From assembly GCA_045811525.1 (NCBI GenBank), contig JBJMTV010000030.1, positions 1-64,000 on the forward strand: a stretch of 64,000 bases of DNA, read 5' to 3'. Below are positions 51,047 through 59,468 of this stretch, one piece after another. The notes under the pieces are model-generated. The model saw nothing but the letters and a program-made list of their open reading frames with translations, did no database searches and had not been told where the DNA came from. Both the position numbers and the translations under genes were made by a program. The DNA comes from VAZQ01 sp045811525. Its GTDB lineage: Bacteria; Pseudomonadota; Alphaproteobacteria; Rhizobiales; Xanthobacteraceae. Every line of letters begins with the position of its first letter. Positions within the stretch are counted from its first letter, which is position 1.

Positions 51047-52558
51047 TTATCGAGTGCGGCCGATGAAGCGGTTCAGGCCGATGTCCGGCTGCCACATCTG
51101 CCGATGCGCGGCGAGCATGAATGGCAGCGCGCGCTTTCGCGACTCGAGGACGGCCTCGTAGTCGGCAACGAAAAACTTCATCAGGTCGCTCACCTCACGG
51201 CGCAGATCGTCCACGTCAATGGTAGTGACCTTGTGATTGCGGACCACGACCTGGCCGTCAACCAAAACCGTGTCGATGCCACGGCCGGTTTCCGTGTAGA
51301 CGAGCTGCCGCGCCGCGCTGTTGTAGGGCAGGTAGGCGGGATCGTTCAGGTTAATCACCAGCAGATCGGCCTTGAAGCCCGGCTTGATTGCGCCAAGCGT
51401 TTTGCCGAGTCCGGCGGACCGCGCGTTGCCGAGCGTGGCGTGGCGAAGCGCCTGATGGGCCAGCGGAGGTCCGGGTTCGGGATCGCTGACCGCGGCGAAC
51501 AGGCAGAACAGCTTCATCGCCTGGAAAATGCTCTGCACGTCGCTGCCGCTGCAATTGTCGCAGCCGAGGCCAAGCCGTACTCCGGAATCGCATAGGTCGC
51601 AGACGGGAGCGATACCGCTCTTGAGCTTCATGTTGCTGAGATGATTGAGCACGATGCCGGCATCAGCCGCGGCCATCCGGTCCATTTCGCGCCGCGAGAT
51701 CCAGACGCTGTGAACGATGTTCAGGCGCGGGCCAAGCAGCCCATTGCGCTCCAGATATGTGATGAGCGAGCCGTCGTGGTCGGCAAACTGCTCCTTGGCA
51801 ATCAGCACCTGCCCGCGCGTTTCATACACGTGGGTGTAGACCGGCAGATCGTTTTTTTCCGCGAGCTCGGCGCAGCCTTGCAGCATTTTGGGCGTGCAGC
51901 GCTGCGGCGCAAATGGCGCCACCGCCCAGTGCAAAGTACCGGCGGCTGGGTGGCGGTCGAATTGCTGCTGCAGATAGTCGAGCTGGTCGCGCACCGGCCG
52001 GCCGGTGGTGCCGAGCATGTCCTGCACGTCGGCCGGCAGGTCGTCGCGATTGCGGACCATCGCGATCGGCGGAATGTCCCAGACCATCGGCGAAAACACC
52101 ACGCGCAGACCGGCCTCGCGGTAGGCCTGCACGACGACGTCGGAGCCGGCCTCGTCCAGCGGCACCAGCCCCAGCATGTCCTGGACCGTGGTGATGCCGC
52201 AGCGCAAGGATTCGACGGCGCCAACCAGCGTGCGGGCGCGTAATTCCTCCTTGCTGCGGTTGGCCCCCAGCGGCAGCGTGTAGAGCAGCCACATTTCCAG
52301 CGGCAATTCCTCGAACATGCCGCGGCACAAAGTGTCGTGCGAATGATAGTGCGCGTTGATCAGGCCGGGCACGACCAGCCGGTCGCGCGCCTCGATGATC
52401 TCTTGCACGTCATCGGCCGGCAGGTCGGGGCCGACCGCAGCGATGCTGCCGCCTTCAATGAGGATGTCGGCTACGGGCGGTTTATGGATATCGCCGTCAT
52501 GATCGTACACTTGGCCGCCCCGGATCAGGAGCTTTCGAGCGCTGGTATTCGCGGCCAT
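51047..52558 (-). CDS. Amidohydrolase superfamily protein, COG0402-type deaminase/hydrolase
   Basis: A 503-residue metal-dependent amidohydrolase. The HxH motif is in LINAHYHSHDTLCRG (about 66-80), the next metal His is in PVYTHVYETRGQ, a further His is in LNIVHSVWISRREM, and the Asp is in LGLGCDNCSGSD; NHLSNMKLKSGIAP is a family mark. This group deaminates or opens cyclic amide, imine or triazine-like rings. ATG 52558 is chosen; the frame extends to 52618 without similarity. A palindrome CGAAAATTTTCG (52572-52583) and degenerate operators (52640-52661) lie upstream, and the Liv operon is divergent. Confidence 0.92.
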   Translation of the reverse strand: MAANTSARKLLIRGGQVYDHDGDIHKPPVADILIEGGSIAAVGPDLPADDVQEIIEARDRLVVPGLINAHYHSHDTLCRGMFEELPLEMWLLYTLPLGANRSKEELRARTLVGAVESLRCGITTVQDMLGLVPLDEAGSDVVVQAYREAGLRVVFSPMVWDIPPIAMVRNRDDLPADVQDMLGTTGRPVRDQLDYLQQQFDRHPAAGTLHWAVAPFAPQRCTPKMLQGCAELAEKNDLPVYTHVYETRGQVLIAKEQFADHDGSLITYLERNGLLGPRLNIVHSVWISRREMDRMAAADAGIVLNHLSNMKLKSGIAPVCDLCDSGVRLGLGCDNCSGSDVQSIFQAMKLFCLFAAVSDPEPGPPLAHQALRHATLGNARSAGLGKTLGAIKPGFKADLLVINLNDPAYLPYNSAARQLVYTETGRGIDTVLVDGQVVVRNHKVTTIDVDDLRREVSDLMKFFVADYEAVLESRKRALPFMLAAHRQMWQPDIGLNRFIGRTR

Positions 52559-52571
52559 AAGTGCCCTCGAA

Positions 52572-52583
52572 CGAAAATTTTCG
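52572..52583. promoter_or_regulatory. 12-bp palindrome CGAAAATTTTCG upstream of the amidohydrolase
   Basis: A perfect palindrome 14 bases from the amidohydrolase start at 52558. It lacks the central CG of the LacI-type sites, so it may be a separate protein site or a chance repeat. Confidence 0.35.
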
Positions 52584-52639
52584 CGGCGAAGAAGAACGCC
52601 CCAGCGGCAGAATGTCAAACCACGGGCGGGCTGGACGCG

Positions 52640-52661
52640 TGAAAACGTGGAAACGTTCCCA
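52640..52661. promoter_or_regulatory. Degenerate operator pair between amidohydrolase and Liv operon
   Basis: Bases 52640-52651 read TGAAAACGTGGA and 52649-52661 read GGAAACGTTCCCA, so they overlap. Both keep the AAACGT core. The second lacks one T relative to the consensus, like the site at 47541. They lie 82-103 bases upstream of the amidohydrolase start and 115-136 bases upstream of the Liv receptor start. Confidence 0.4.
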
Positions 52662-52775
52662 GGAACCGGCGGCTGCGCCTTCCGACGCTCGACATCAACT
52701 CCAATCTGCGATTAGCTGAGGCGGACCACGGGCAGCCGGACCATGGTTCTTGGACTGCAACATTCAGGAGTCGAG

Positions 52776-53990
52776 ATGTTCACGAGCAATCCGTCGCGCA
52801 GGGTCGCGCTGGCCATCGTCGTTGGCAGCATCGCTGCCATGCCTCCTGCCGGGGTCGCCTTCGGCCAGGACGTGATCAAGATCGGCGCGCCGCTGCCGCT
52901 GACCGGAGCGGTGTCGCCGGAAGGCCTCAAGCAAAAGCGCGGCTACGATCTGTGGGCCGAAACCGCAAACGCCAAGGGCGGCATCAAGGCCGGCGACAAG
53001 ACCTACAAGGTCGAGATCGTCTACACCGATTACGCCTCGAACACGCCGCGCGCCGTGCAGTCGGCGGAGCGCATGATCACCGAGGACAAGGTGAACTTCC
53101 TGTTCGCGCCGTTCGGCTCCGGCGCCACCAAGGCGGCAAGCGCCATATCGGAAAAATACCGCATTCCGATGGTGGCGGCATCCGCGTCCGCGGCCGAGAT
53201 CTTCGACCAGGGCTTCAGATACATTTTCTCGAGCCTGACCGGAAATGAGACCGTGTCAGTACCAATCGCTAAGCTTGTCGCGGCGAAGAACAAAGAGATT
53301 AAGCGCGTCGCGATCCTGGCCCGCAACGATCTGTTCCCGCTGGCGGTGGCACAGGAGTTCGAGAAGGCCGTCAAGGCCGAGGGTCTCGAAGTGGTCACGT
53401 CGGAGCGCTATGCGATCGGGACGATGGACCATTCCGCGGCGATCACCCAGATGCGGGCGGCACGTCCGGACTGGGTCTACGCATCCGGTTACATCAATGA
53501 CCTGATGCTGATCCGCAGGCAGATGAACGATCTGGGCCTAAAGGCGCCAGTCATCACCATGCTCGCAGGCCCGGCCTACACCGAGTTTGCCAAAACCGTG
53601 GGCCCGCTGGCCGAGGGCCTGACCACCATGTCCTGGTGGCATCCGGCGGTGCGCTACACCGGGAAGGATGTGTTCGGTTCGACCGAAGCGTTCAACGCCG
53701 CCTGGGAAAAGAAGTTTGGCGGCGACGCGGACTATGTCGAAGCGTCGGCGGCAGTGGACGGTGCCATCCTACAGATGGGGATCGAAGCCGCCAACTCGAT
53801 CGACCCGCAGAAGGTGCGCGACGCCATCGCGGCGATCGACGCCGACACCTTCTACGGCCACGTCAAGTTCGCGCCCGGCGGCCAGATCAACTCGCTGCAG
53901 CCGCCGGTGCTTCAGTTGATCGGCGGCAAGCCGGTGGTCCTGTGGCCCGACCCGATCAAGTCGGGCGAGATCAAGTTCCTGCCGAAGTGA
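52776..53990 (+). CDS. Branched-chain amino-acid-type ABC receptor (LivJ/K-like)
   Basis: A 404-residue exported receptor. The signal peptide runs to about VAFGQ (MFTSNPSRRVALAIVVGSIA). The mature part has VIKIGAPLPLTGAVSPEGLK, the type I fold. Further blocks are NFLFAPFGSGATKAASAISE and PVITMLAGPAYTEFAKTVGP. ATG 52776 follows AGGAGTCGAG. Members of this receptor group often bind aromatic acids, amides or urea instead of amino acids. It starts the plus operon that includes the Liv permeases, two ATPases and the molybdenum hydroxylase. Confidence 0.93.
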   Translation: MFTSNPSRRVALAIVVGSIAAMPPAGVAFGQDVIKIGAPLPLTGAVSPEGLKQKRGYDLWAETANAKGGIKAGDKTYKVEIVYTDYASNTPRAVQSAERMITEDKVNFLFAPFGSGATKAASAISEKYRIPMVAASASAAEIFDQGFRYIFSSLTGNETVSVPIAKLVAAKNKEIKRVAILARNDLFPLAVAQEFEKAVKAEGLEVVTSERYAIGTMDHSAAITQMRAARPDWVYASGYINDLMLIRRQMNDLGLKAPVITMLAGPAYTEFAKTVGPLAEGLTTMSWWHPAVRYTGKDVFGSTEAFNAAWEKKFGGDADYVEASAAVDGAILQMGIEAANSIDPQKVRDAIAAIDADTFYGHVKFAPGGQINSLQPPVLQLIGGKPVVLWPDPIKSGEIKFLPK

Positions 53991-54060
53991 TTTCAACCCG
54001 CGTGTCGGACGCCGCCCGCCGCGCGGGGCTTTCGCCGGACCTGCCGCGCGGCCTGTGCGC

Positions 54061-54927
54061 ATGATCTATTTGCAGATTGCAGCGAATGGCCTGGTTCTGG
54101 GCGCGCTCTACGCATGCATCGCCGTCGGATTTTCGCTGGTCTGGGGCGTGCTCAATGTCATCAACATCCTGCACGGCACGTTTATCGTGCTGGGCTCCTA
54201 CATCGCCTACTTCGGCTATATCCGTTTCGGCATCCATCCGTTTGTTTCCATCGTTATCGCGGGCACCGCGCTCTATGCCGTGGGCTATGTAATCCAGGCC
54301 GGTATCATCAATCGCGTCATCGCCGCGCCCATCCTCATGACCCTGACTCTGACGTTCGGACTCGATCTCATCCTAAACAACGCGATGCTGATCGCGTTCA
54401 CGGCCGACTATCAGGGGATTACGCTTGCGCATCCGCTGCAATCGATTGAGCTCGGCCCGGTGTTCCTGCCGGGGGACCGCGTCGCCGCGATGGGGCTGGC
54501 CATCCTCCTGACGGTGCTGCTGCAACGGCTGCTTCGTGGCAGCAGGACCGGTCGTGCCATCGTCGCCGTGCGGATGGACCGGGAGGCGGCCGCCTTAATG
54601 GGCGTCGACGTCAAGGGCATCAACGCCGTGACGTTTGCGCTGGGCGCCTTCATGGCCGGCGCCGCCGGCGCCTTGCTCAGCATCATCTATCCGATCTCGC
54701 CGCTGAACGGGCCGGTGTTCCTCGGCAAGGCCTTCGTGGTTTGCGTGCTTGGCGGCCTCGGCAGCGTGCCCGGCGCGATGCTCGGCGGTCTCGTGCTGGG
54801 CGTGGTCGAGAGCTTCGGCGGCTATTGGTTCGGGCCCGAACATGTCGTGACGCTGTCGTTCGGGCTCTTACTGATCCTGCTATTCGTTCGGCCGAGTGGG
54901 CTGCTCGGCCGGCGGGGCTACCAATGA
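54061..54927 (+). CDS. Branched-chain-type ABC permease LivH-like
   Basis: A 288-residue hydrophobic permease of the LivH family. It begins MIYLQIAANGLVLGALYACI, and the LivH block GTFIVLGSYIAYFGYIRFGI and late GMALGGLVLGVVESFGGYWF-like region (MLGGLVLGVVESFGGYWF) are present. ATG 54061 is chosen over GTG 54055. The ATGA overlap with the LivM-type gene at 54924 shows translational coupling. Confidence 0.92.
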   Translation: MIYLQIAANGLVLGALYACIAVGFSLVWGVLNVINILHGTFIVLGSYIAYFGYIRFGIHPFVSIVIAGTALYAVGYVIQAGIINRVIAAPILMTLTLTFGLDLILNNAMLIAFTADYQGITLAHPLQSIELGPVFLPGDRVAAMGLAILLTVLLQRLLRGSRTGRAIVAVRMDREAAALMGVDVKGINAVTFALGAFMAGAAGALLSIIYPISPLNGPVFLGKAFVVCVLGGLGSVPGAMLGGLVLGVVESFGGYWFGPEHVVTLSFGLLLILLFVRPSGLLGRRGYQ

Positions 54928-55853
54928 GGCAGTGGGCTATCCTGCTGGTCACGGCGGTCGTGCTCGCGAGCCTGCCGCTTTCGGGCAACAATTACATGCT
55001 CCGTCTCGCCACCACGATCTGCATGTATGCGGTGATGGCGCAATCCTGGAACTTCATCGGGGGGCTTGCCGGCTATCCGTCGTTTGCCACGGCGGCGTTC
55101 TTCGGCCTCGGCGCCTACACTTCGGCGATCCTGCAGAACAATGGCACAGCGCTGCCGTTGGCCTGGGGCTGCGCCGGCCTTGCCGCGGTGGTGTTTGCCG
55201 CTCTGCTCGGCGGCGCGATCCTGCATCTGCGCGGCCATTACTTCGCCATCGCCAGCCTGATCGTCGCCGAAATGCTGCGCGAGATCGTCAACACGCTGCC
55301 AGATTTCACCGGCGGCGGCAAAGGTCTCAACCTACCGATGCGGCCGTTTTCGGTGGTGGCGCAGGCGCAGTTCTTCTTCTACGCCATGCTGGCACTGGCC
55401 GTTATCTGCACCGCCTCGGCGATCGTTATCCATCGAAGCAAGCTCGGGTTTGGGCTTCGTTGCATCCAGCAGAACGAGGACGCCGCCAACATGCTCGGCG
55501 TCAATACCTATGCCTACAAGACCGCGGCGTTCGCTCTGTCGGCCGTGTTCGTCGGCATTGCGGGCGCCATTTACGCCTCGTGGGTCAACTATATCGAGCC
55601 TCCTGACGTGTTCGACGTGCTGCTGGCCATCAAGCCCATGGTGATGGTGCTGCTCGGCGGCCTCGGCATGCTGTTCGGGCCGGCGCTGGGCGCCGTCATC
55701 CTCTTGGCCTTCGAAGAGTTGGTGTGGCGTAACTTCCTGACGATCCACGCGGCGGCACTTGGGTGCATCATCGTCGTGTTGGTGCTGTTCCTGCCGAACG
55801 GCATTCTGTCTCTGGTGAGGGAGCGTCTGTCTCGCGGAGCCGCCGCAACATGA
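54924..55853 (+). CDS. Branched-chain-type ABC permease LivM-like
   Basis: A 309-residue permease. Landmarks: NYMLRLATTICMYAVMAQSW, the signature LAGYPSFATAAFFGLGAYTS, and GKGLNLPMRPF. The start at 54924 is set by the four-base overlap with the preceding stop; the upstream frame is a shadow. It is coupled to the ATPase gene by a further ATGA overlap at 55850. Confidence 0.92.
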   Translation: MRQWAILLVTAVVLASLPLSGNNYMLRLATTICMYAVMAQSWNFIGGLAGYPSFATAAFFGLGAYTSAILQNNGTALPLAWGCAGLAAVVFAALLGGAILHLRGHYFAIASLIVAEMLREIVNTLPDFTGGGKGLNLPMRPFSVVAQAQFFFYAMLALAVICTASAIVIHRSKLGFGLRCIQQNEDAANMLGVNTYAYKTAAFALSAVFVGIAGAIYASWVNYIEPPDVFDVLLAIKPMVMVLLGGLGMLFGPALGAVILLAFEELVWRNFLTIHAAALGCIIVVLVLFLPNGILSLVRERLSRGAAAT

Positions 55854-56602
55854 CCGCGCTCCTCACGCTCGATGCCGTCTCGATGGTGTTCGGCGGCCTC
55901 AATGCCGTCGATGATGTCAGCCTAACGGTGGAGAAGGGCGAGATCGTCGGCCTGATCGGACCTAACGGCGCGGGTAAGACCACGCTCATCAACCTGATCA
56001 CCGGGGTCCACCCAACCACCAGTGGCAGAGTCTATTTCGAGAACCGCGACATTACCAGGATGCGGCCTTACCAAATCGCGCGGCTGGGCCTCGCTCGCAC
56101 GTTCCAGATCGTGCAGCCGTTCCCCCGGATGACCGTAGTCGAGAATGTCGCCGCCGGCGCGCTGTTTTGCGGACACGCCGGCAATGTCCGCGACGCGCAG
56201 CTCATCGCCCGGGAGCACCTCAGCTTCACTGGCCTCGCGCATGTGGCCGACTGGCCGGCGGCGTCGCTCACGCTGGCGCGGCGCAAGCGGCTTGAGCTTG
56301 CCAAGGGCCTCGCGATGCGGCCTCGGCTCCTGATGCTCGACGAGGTCAACGCCGGCCTCAACGCCAATGAGATCGAGGACGCACTCCGCATTATCCGCGC
56401 TATCGCCGCGCAGGGTGTCACCATCATAGTGATCGAGCACCTCATGAAGGTTGTTCTTTCGATTTCGCATCGCGTCTTGGTTCTCCACCACGGCCAATTG
56501 ATCGCGAAAGGTCCCCCGCGGGACGTCATGGGCGACCAGCGGGTGATCGAGGCCTATCTCGGCCCCAAATACGCGGCGAAGAATCCGCGGAGCGTGCATT
56601 GA
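55850..56602 (+). CDS. Branched-chain-type ABC ATPase LivG-like
   Basis: A 250-residue ATPase. Walker A is GPNGAGKTT and the family insertion LGLARTFQIVQPFPRMTV is standard. The signature helix reads SLTLARRKRLELAKGLAM, which departs from LSxGQ; Walker B reads LLMLDEVNAGLNANE with Val in place of Pro. Such substitutions occur in a LivG subgroup, so the enzyme may still be active. It overlaps both neighbours by four bases. Confidence 0.9.
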   Translation: MTALLTLDAVSMVFGGLNAVDDVSLTVEKGEIVGLIGPNGAGKTTLINLITGVHPTTSGRVYFENRDITRMRPYQIARLGLARTFQIVQPFPRMTVVENVAAGALFCGHAGNVRDAQLIAREHLSFTGLAHVADWPAASLTLARRKRLELAKGLAMRPRLLMLDEVNAGLNANEIEDALRIIRAIAAQGVTIIVIEHLMKVVLSISHRVLVLHHGQLIAKGPPRDVMGDQRVIEAYLGPKYAAKNPRSVH

Positions 56603-57324
56603 GCGCCGTCGCACCCAAGCTGTCGGTTTCGAACCTGCAAGCCGGCTACGGCGACGTGCAGGTGCTTTGGGACGTTAGTCTCGAAGTTGCCGCCGGCGAG
56701 CTCGTCTGCATTATTGGGAGCAACGGCGCCGGTAAGACCACCCTGATGCGCTGCGTGTCCGGATTGGTCAGGCCTTCAGCGGGCGTGATCGCCGTTGACG
56801 GCAAGGCGATGAAACATGCGTCGCCGCCGGCATTTGTGCTCGCCGGCATCGCCCACGTGCCCGAAGGCCGCCGGTTGTTTTCGGCCATGAGCGTTCGGGA
56901 CAATCTCCTGATGGGTGCTTATCTGCGTCACGACAACGTCGCGGTGGCAGCCGATCTCGACCGGGTCTATGCGATTTTTCCGATCCTCGGCGAGCGGCAG
57001 AAACAGGATGCCGGCACGCTGTCCGGCGGACAGCAGCAGATGTGCGCCATCGGCCGCGGTTTGATGGCAGCGCCAAGCCTTCTGCTGATCGACGAGCTGT
57101 CGCTTGGGCTGGCACCGCGCGCTGTGGAAGAGCTGTCGGAAAGCTTGCGCGTGGTCAATAAGTCCGGCATCGCGATCCTGCTCGTCGAGCAGGATGTGAT
57201 GAATGCGCTCGAGCTTGCCGACCGCGCCTACGTGGTGGATCATGGGCGCGTCACCAAGTCAGCCCCTTCGCTGAGCCTGGCGAACGATCCAGCCATCCGC
57301 GATGCCTACATGGGCCTGTCATGA
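56599..57324 (+). CDS. Branched-chain-type ABC ATPase LivF-like
   Basis: A 241-residue ATPase. Walker A is GSNGAGKTT, the signature is GTLSGGQQQMCAIGRGLM and Walker B is LLLIDELSLGLAPRAVEE. The start is a TTG at 56599 that overlaps the preceding stop (TTGA), which is the normal coupling in this operon. It completes the LivHMGF importer. Confidence 0.92.
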   Translation: MSAVAPKLSVSNLQAGYGDVQVLWDVSLEVAAGELVCIIGSNGAGKTTLMRCVSGLVRPSAGVIAVDGKAMKHASPPAFVLAGIAHVPEGRRLFSAMSVRDNLLMGAYLRHDNVAVAADLDRVYAIFPILGERQKQDAGTLSGGQQQMCAIGRGLMAAPSLLLIDELSLGLAPRAVEELSESLRVVNKSGIAILLVEQDVMNALELADRAYVVDHGRVTKSAPSLSLANDPAIRDAYMGLS

Positions 57325-57361
57325 TGCGCCCGACGTAGACGCGCCAGGAGTTTCGCAGAGA

Positions 57362-58105
57362 ATGCCAGCAATCCCGTTCGAGCCGGGCGCGTATCGCTTC
57401 GTCAAAGGTGTGTTCCAGTATTCCGCGGCTGTTGCGCCGATGCCCGGATACCGAATCGTGCGCGTTCAGTTCCGCACGCCCTTAGGGCTGGCGGAAGGGT
57501 TTCGGCGCGTCGAGACCATCGTTGCAGAGGCAGGGCGCCCGCTCAGCGCGTTCTGTGCGTGCGAGCTTCGCTCGGCCGCGCCGTTCACCGAAACCCGCTT
57601 CACCACCTTCAACACGGCCTACGTCAGCTGGCTGGCGCAGTGGAAAATCTTCGACGGCATCCCCAATCCCGTGGCAAGGAGCAATGTCTGCCCGGCCATT
57701 GACCCGCCGGCTGTGCCGTCGATGCACGCGTTTGCCTACAAGGAGCCGGCGTCGGATGCCGAACCCTCGTTCATCGTCGCCGGCAGCGCTGAGGCGCCTG
57801 AAGGTCTGGGCAACTATCGCGATCACAACGTGCGGCTTGGCGATGTGACCGCGGCGGGACTGCGCGAGAAGGCGCGCTTCGTGCTCGGCGAAATGGAGCG
57901 GCGCATGGCGGAGCTCGGCCATGGTTGGAAGGACACCACGGCGGCCCAGGTCTACACGGTTCACGACATCCATCCGTTGCTTCCCGAGATCGTGCAGCGC
58001 GGCGCGGCGCGCTCTGGCGTCACGTGGCACTATAACCGGCCGCCTGTGGTCGATCTGGAATACGAGATGGACTGCCGCGGCGTTGCCGTCGAGCGGGTGG
58101 TGTGA
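57362..58105 (+). CDS. Conserved protein of unknown function, possibly RidA-like
   Basis: A 247-residue protein that I cannot name firmly. The C-terminal half (DVTAAGLREKARFVLGEMER, TTAAQVYTVHDIHPLLPEIV) recalls RidA-like folds. The N-terminal half has a Cys in AFCACELRSAAPFTETRF and a second block NPVARSNVCPAIDPPA, so two cysteines may be functional. The ATG at 57362 is preceded by AGGAG at 57349-57353. It lies between the LivF-type and FAD-subunit genes, with a one-base overlap to the latter, and so is part of the transporter-hydroxylase operon. A role in handling reactive enamine or imine products is possible, but not shown. Confidence 0.75.
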   Translation: MPAIPFEPGAYRFVKGVFQYSAAVAPMPGYRIVRVQFRTPLGLAEGFRRVETIVAEAGRPLSAFCACELRSAAPFTETRFTTFNTAYVSWLAQWKIFDGIPNPVARSNVCPAIDPPAVPSMHAFAYKEPASDAEPSFIVAGSAEAPEGLGNYRDHNVRLGDVTAAGLREKARFVLGEMERRMAELGHGWKDTTAAQVYTVHDIHPLLPEIVQRGAARSGVTWHYNRPPVVDLEYEMDCRGVAVERVV

Positions 58106-58965
58106 TGAAGGCGAGAAACTTTCGTTACATCCGCCCGCGGACGTTGGCACAGGCGTTCCAGACCCTTGGCGAAGTTGTCGACGCTGTCCCGGTGGCGGGC
58201 GGCCAGAGCCTGCTCGCCGGGCTCAACATGAGGCTGTCGGCCCCGAAACTCCTGGTCGACATCGACAACCTCAAGGAATTGACCGGAGAGTCGCGGGCCG
58301 GAGAGTTCATCCGTCTCGGCGCGCTGACGCGCCACTGCGAATTGCTCCGTTCCGCCCTTGTTGCGAAGCACGTGCCGCTGCTCATGCAGGCCGCACCGCA
58401 CATCGGCCATATCGCGATCCGCAATCGCGGCACGCTCGGGGGCAGTCTAGCCTATGCTGATCCGGCGGCGGAGTTGCCAGCATGCGCAGTGGCGCTGGGC
58501 GCCACGTTGGTGCTTGGCAGCCTCGCCGGCGAACGCGAAGTCGCCGCCGCCGACTTCTATAAAGGCTTGTTCGACACAGACCTGCGGCCGGGCGAGTTGA
58601 TCCTGGCGGTGAAGTTTCCCATTGCCGCTGCGGAGATGACCGCGGGCTTTGCGGAACTGACTCGACGGCATGGCGACTTCGCCATGGTGGGTCTCGCGGT
58701 CACAGCGGCCGTCGAGCGCCAGCGCATCGAAAGGGCGCGTCTGGTCTATTTCGGCTGCGTCAACCGGGCAAAGCTCGCCACCGCCGTGGCCAACGCGGTC
58801 GCCGGGTTGACGCTGCCCTTGCAGGACAACGCATTTGAAGCTGCCATTCATCAGGACCTGACACCCGATGACACGCCCGGGCTTCGCGCCGACACCAAGC
58901 TGCAGATGGCAAAGGTGTTGACGCGCAGGGTGCTTAATAGCCTCTCGCAAAAGGCCGCCGCATGA
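58105..58965 (+). CDS. Molybdenum hydroxylase FAD-binding subunit (CoxM-like)
   Basis: A 286-residue FAD subunit. The FAD-binding motifs are AGGQSLLAGLNMRL (about 32-45) and HIAIRNRGTLGGSLAYADPA (about 107-126), with typical spacing, followed by the C-terminal CO_deh_flav_C domain. ATG 58105 overlaps the previous stop by one base. It passes electrons from the 2Fe-2S subunit to an acceptor. It is the only FAD subunit in the window and may serve several large subunits. Confidence 0.94.
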   Translation: MKARNFRYIRPRTLAQAFQTLGEVVDAVPVAGGQSLLAGLNMRLSAPKLLVDIDNLKELTGESRAGEFIRLGALTRHCELLRSALVAKHVPLLMQAAPHIGHIAIRNRGTLGGSLAYADPAAELPACAVALGATLVLGSLAGEREVAAADFYKGLFDTDLRPGELILAVKFPIAAAEMTAGFAELTRRHGDFAMVGLAVTAAVERQRIERARLVYFGCVNRAKLATAVANAVAGLTLPLQDNAFEAAIHQDLTPDDTPGLRADTKLQMAKVLTRRVLNSLSQKAAA

Positions 58966-59468
58966 CCGAACAGAACCTGATCGGCGAGGAAGAGATCGAG
59001 ATCGAAGCCGTGCTGAACGGCCGTCCACTGCGGCGCCGCATCAAGGTGCGACAGCATCTTGCGGACTTCCTGCGCCATGAACTGGAGTTAACCGGCACGC
59101 ATCTCGGTTGCGAGCACGGCATCTGCGGCGCCTGCACTGTCCTGATCGACGGCCAGACCGCGCGCGGCTGCTTGACGCTGGCCGCGCAGATCGCGGGAAA
59201 GTCGGTAGAGACCGTCGAGGGATTGAGTGACAGCGGCAAGCTTGCTGCCTTGCAGAAGGAATTCCTCGAGCGCAACGCTGTGCAATGCGGGTTCTGCTCG
59301 TCCGGCATGATGCTGACCGCGTATGAACTCCTTTCGAGCGGCGCGCCGCTCACGCGACCGGAAATCCGTGAAGCCATGTCCGGCAACATGTGCCGATGCT
59401 CCGGGTATCACGCCATCGTCGAAGCCGTGGAAGCGGTCAGCATCGCGAGCAACGGAAGGCGTTCGTAG
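58962..59468 (+). CDS. Molybdenum hydroxylase 2Fe-2S subunit (CoxS-like)
   Basis: A 168-residue subunit with two [2Fe-2S] clusters. The plant-ferredoxin-type cysteines lie in LGCEHGICGACTVLIDG with a fourth in ARGCLTLA. The C-terminal cluster cysteines are in AVQCGFCSSGMM and GNMCRCSGYHAIVEAV. It overlaps the FAD gene by four bases, and its stop overlaps the GTG of the large-subunit gene (TAGTG at 59466-59470). No Tat signal is present, so the enzyme is cytoplasmic. Confidence 0.95.
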   Translation: MTEQNLIGEEEIEIEAVLNGRPLRRRIKVRQHLADFLRHELELTGTHLGCEHGICGACTVLIDGQTARGCLTLAAQIAGKSVETVEGLSDSGKLAALQKEFLERNAVQCGFCSSGMMLTAYELLSSGAPLTRPEIREAMSGNMCRCSGYHAIVEAVEAVSIASNGRRS

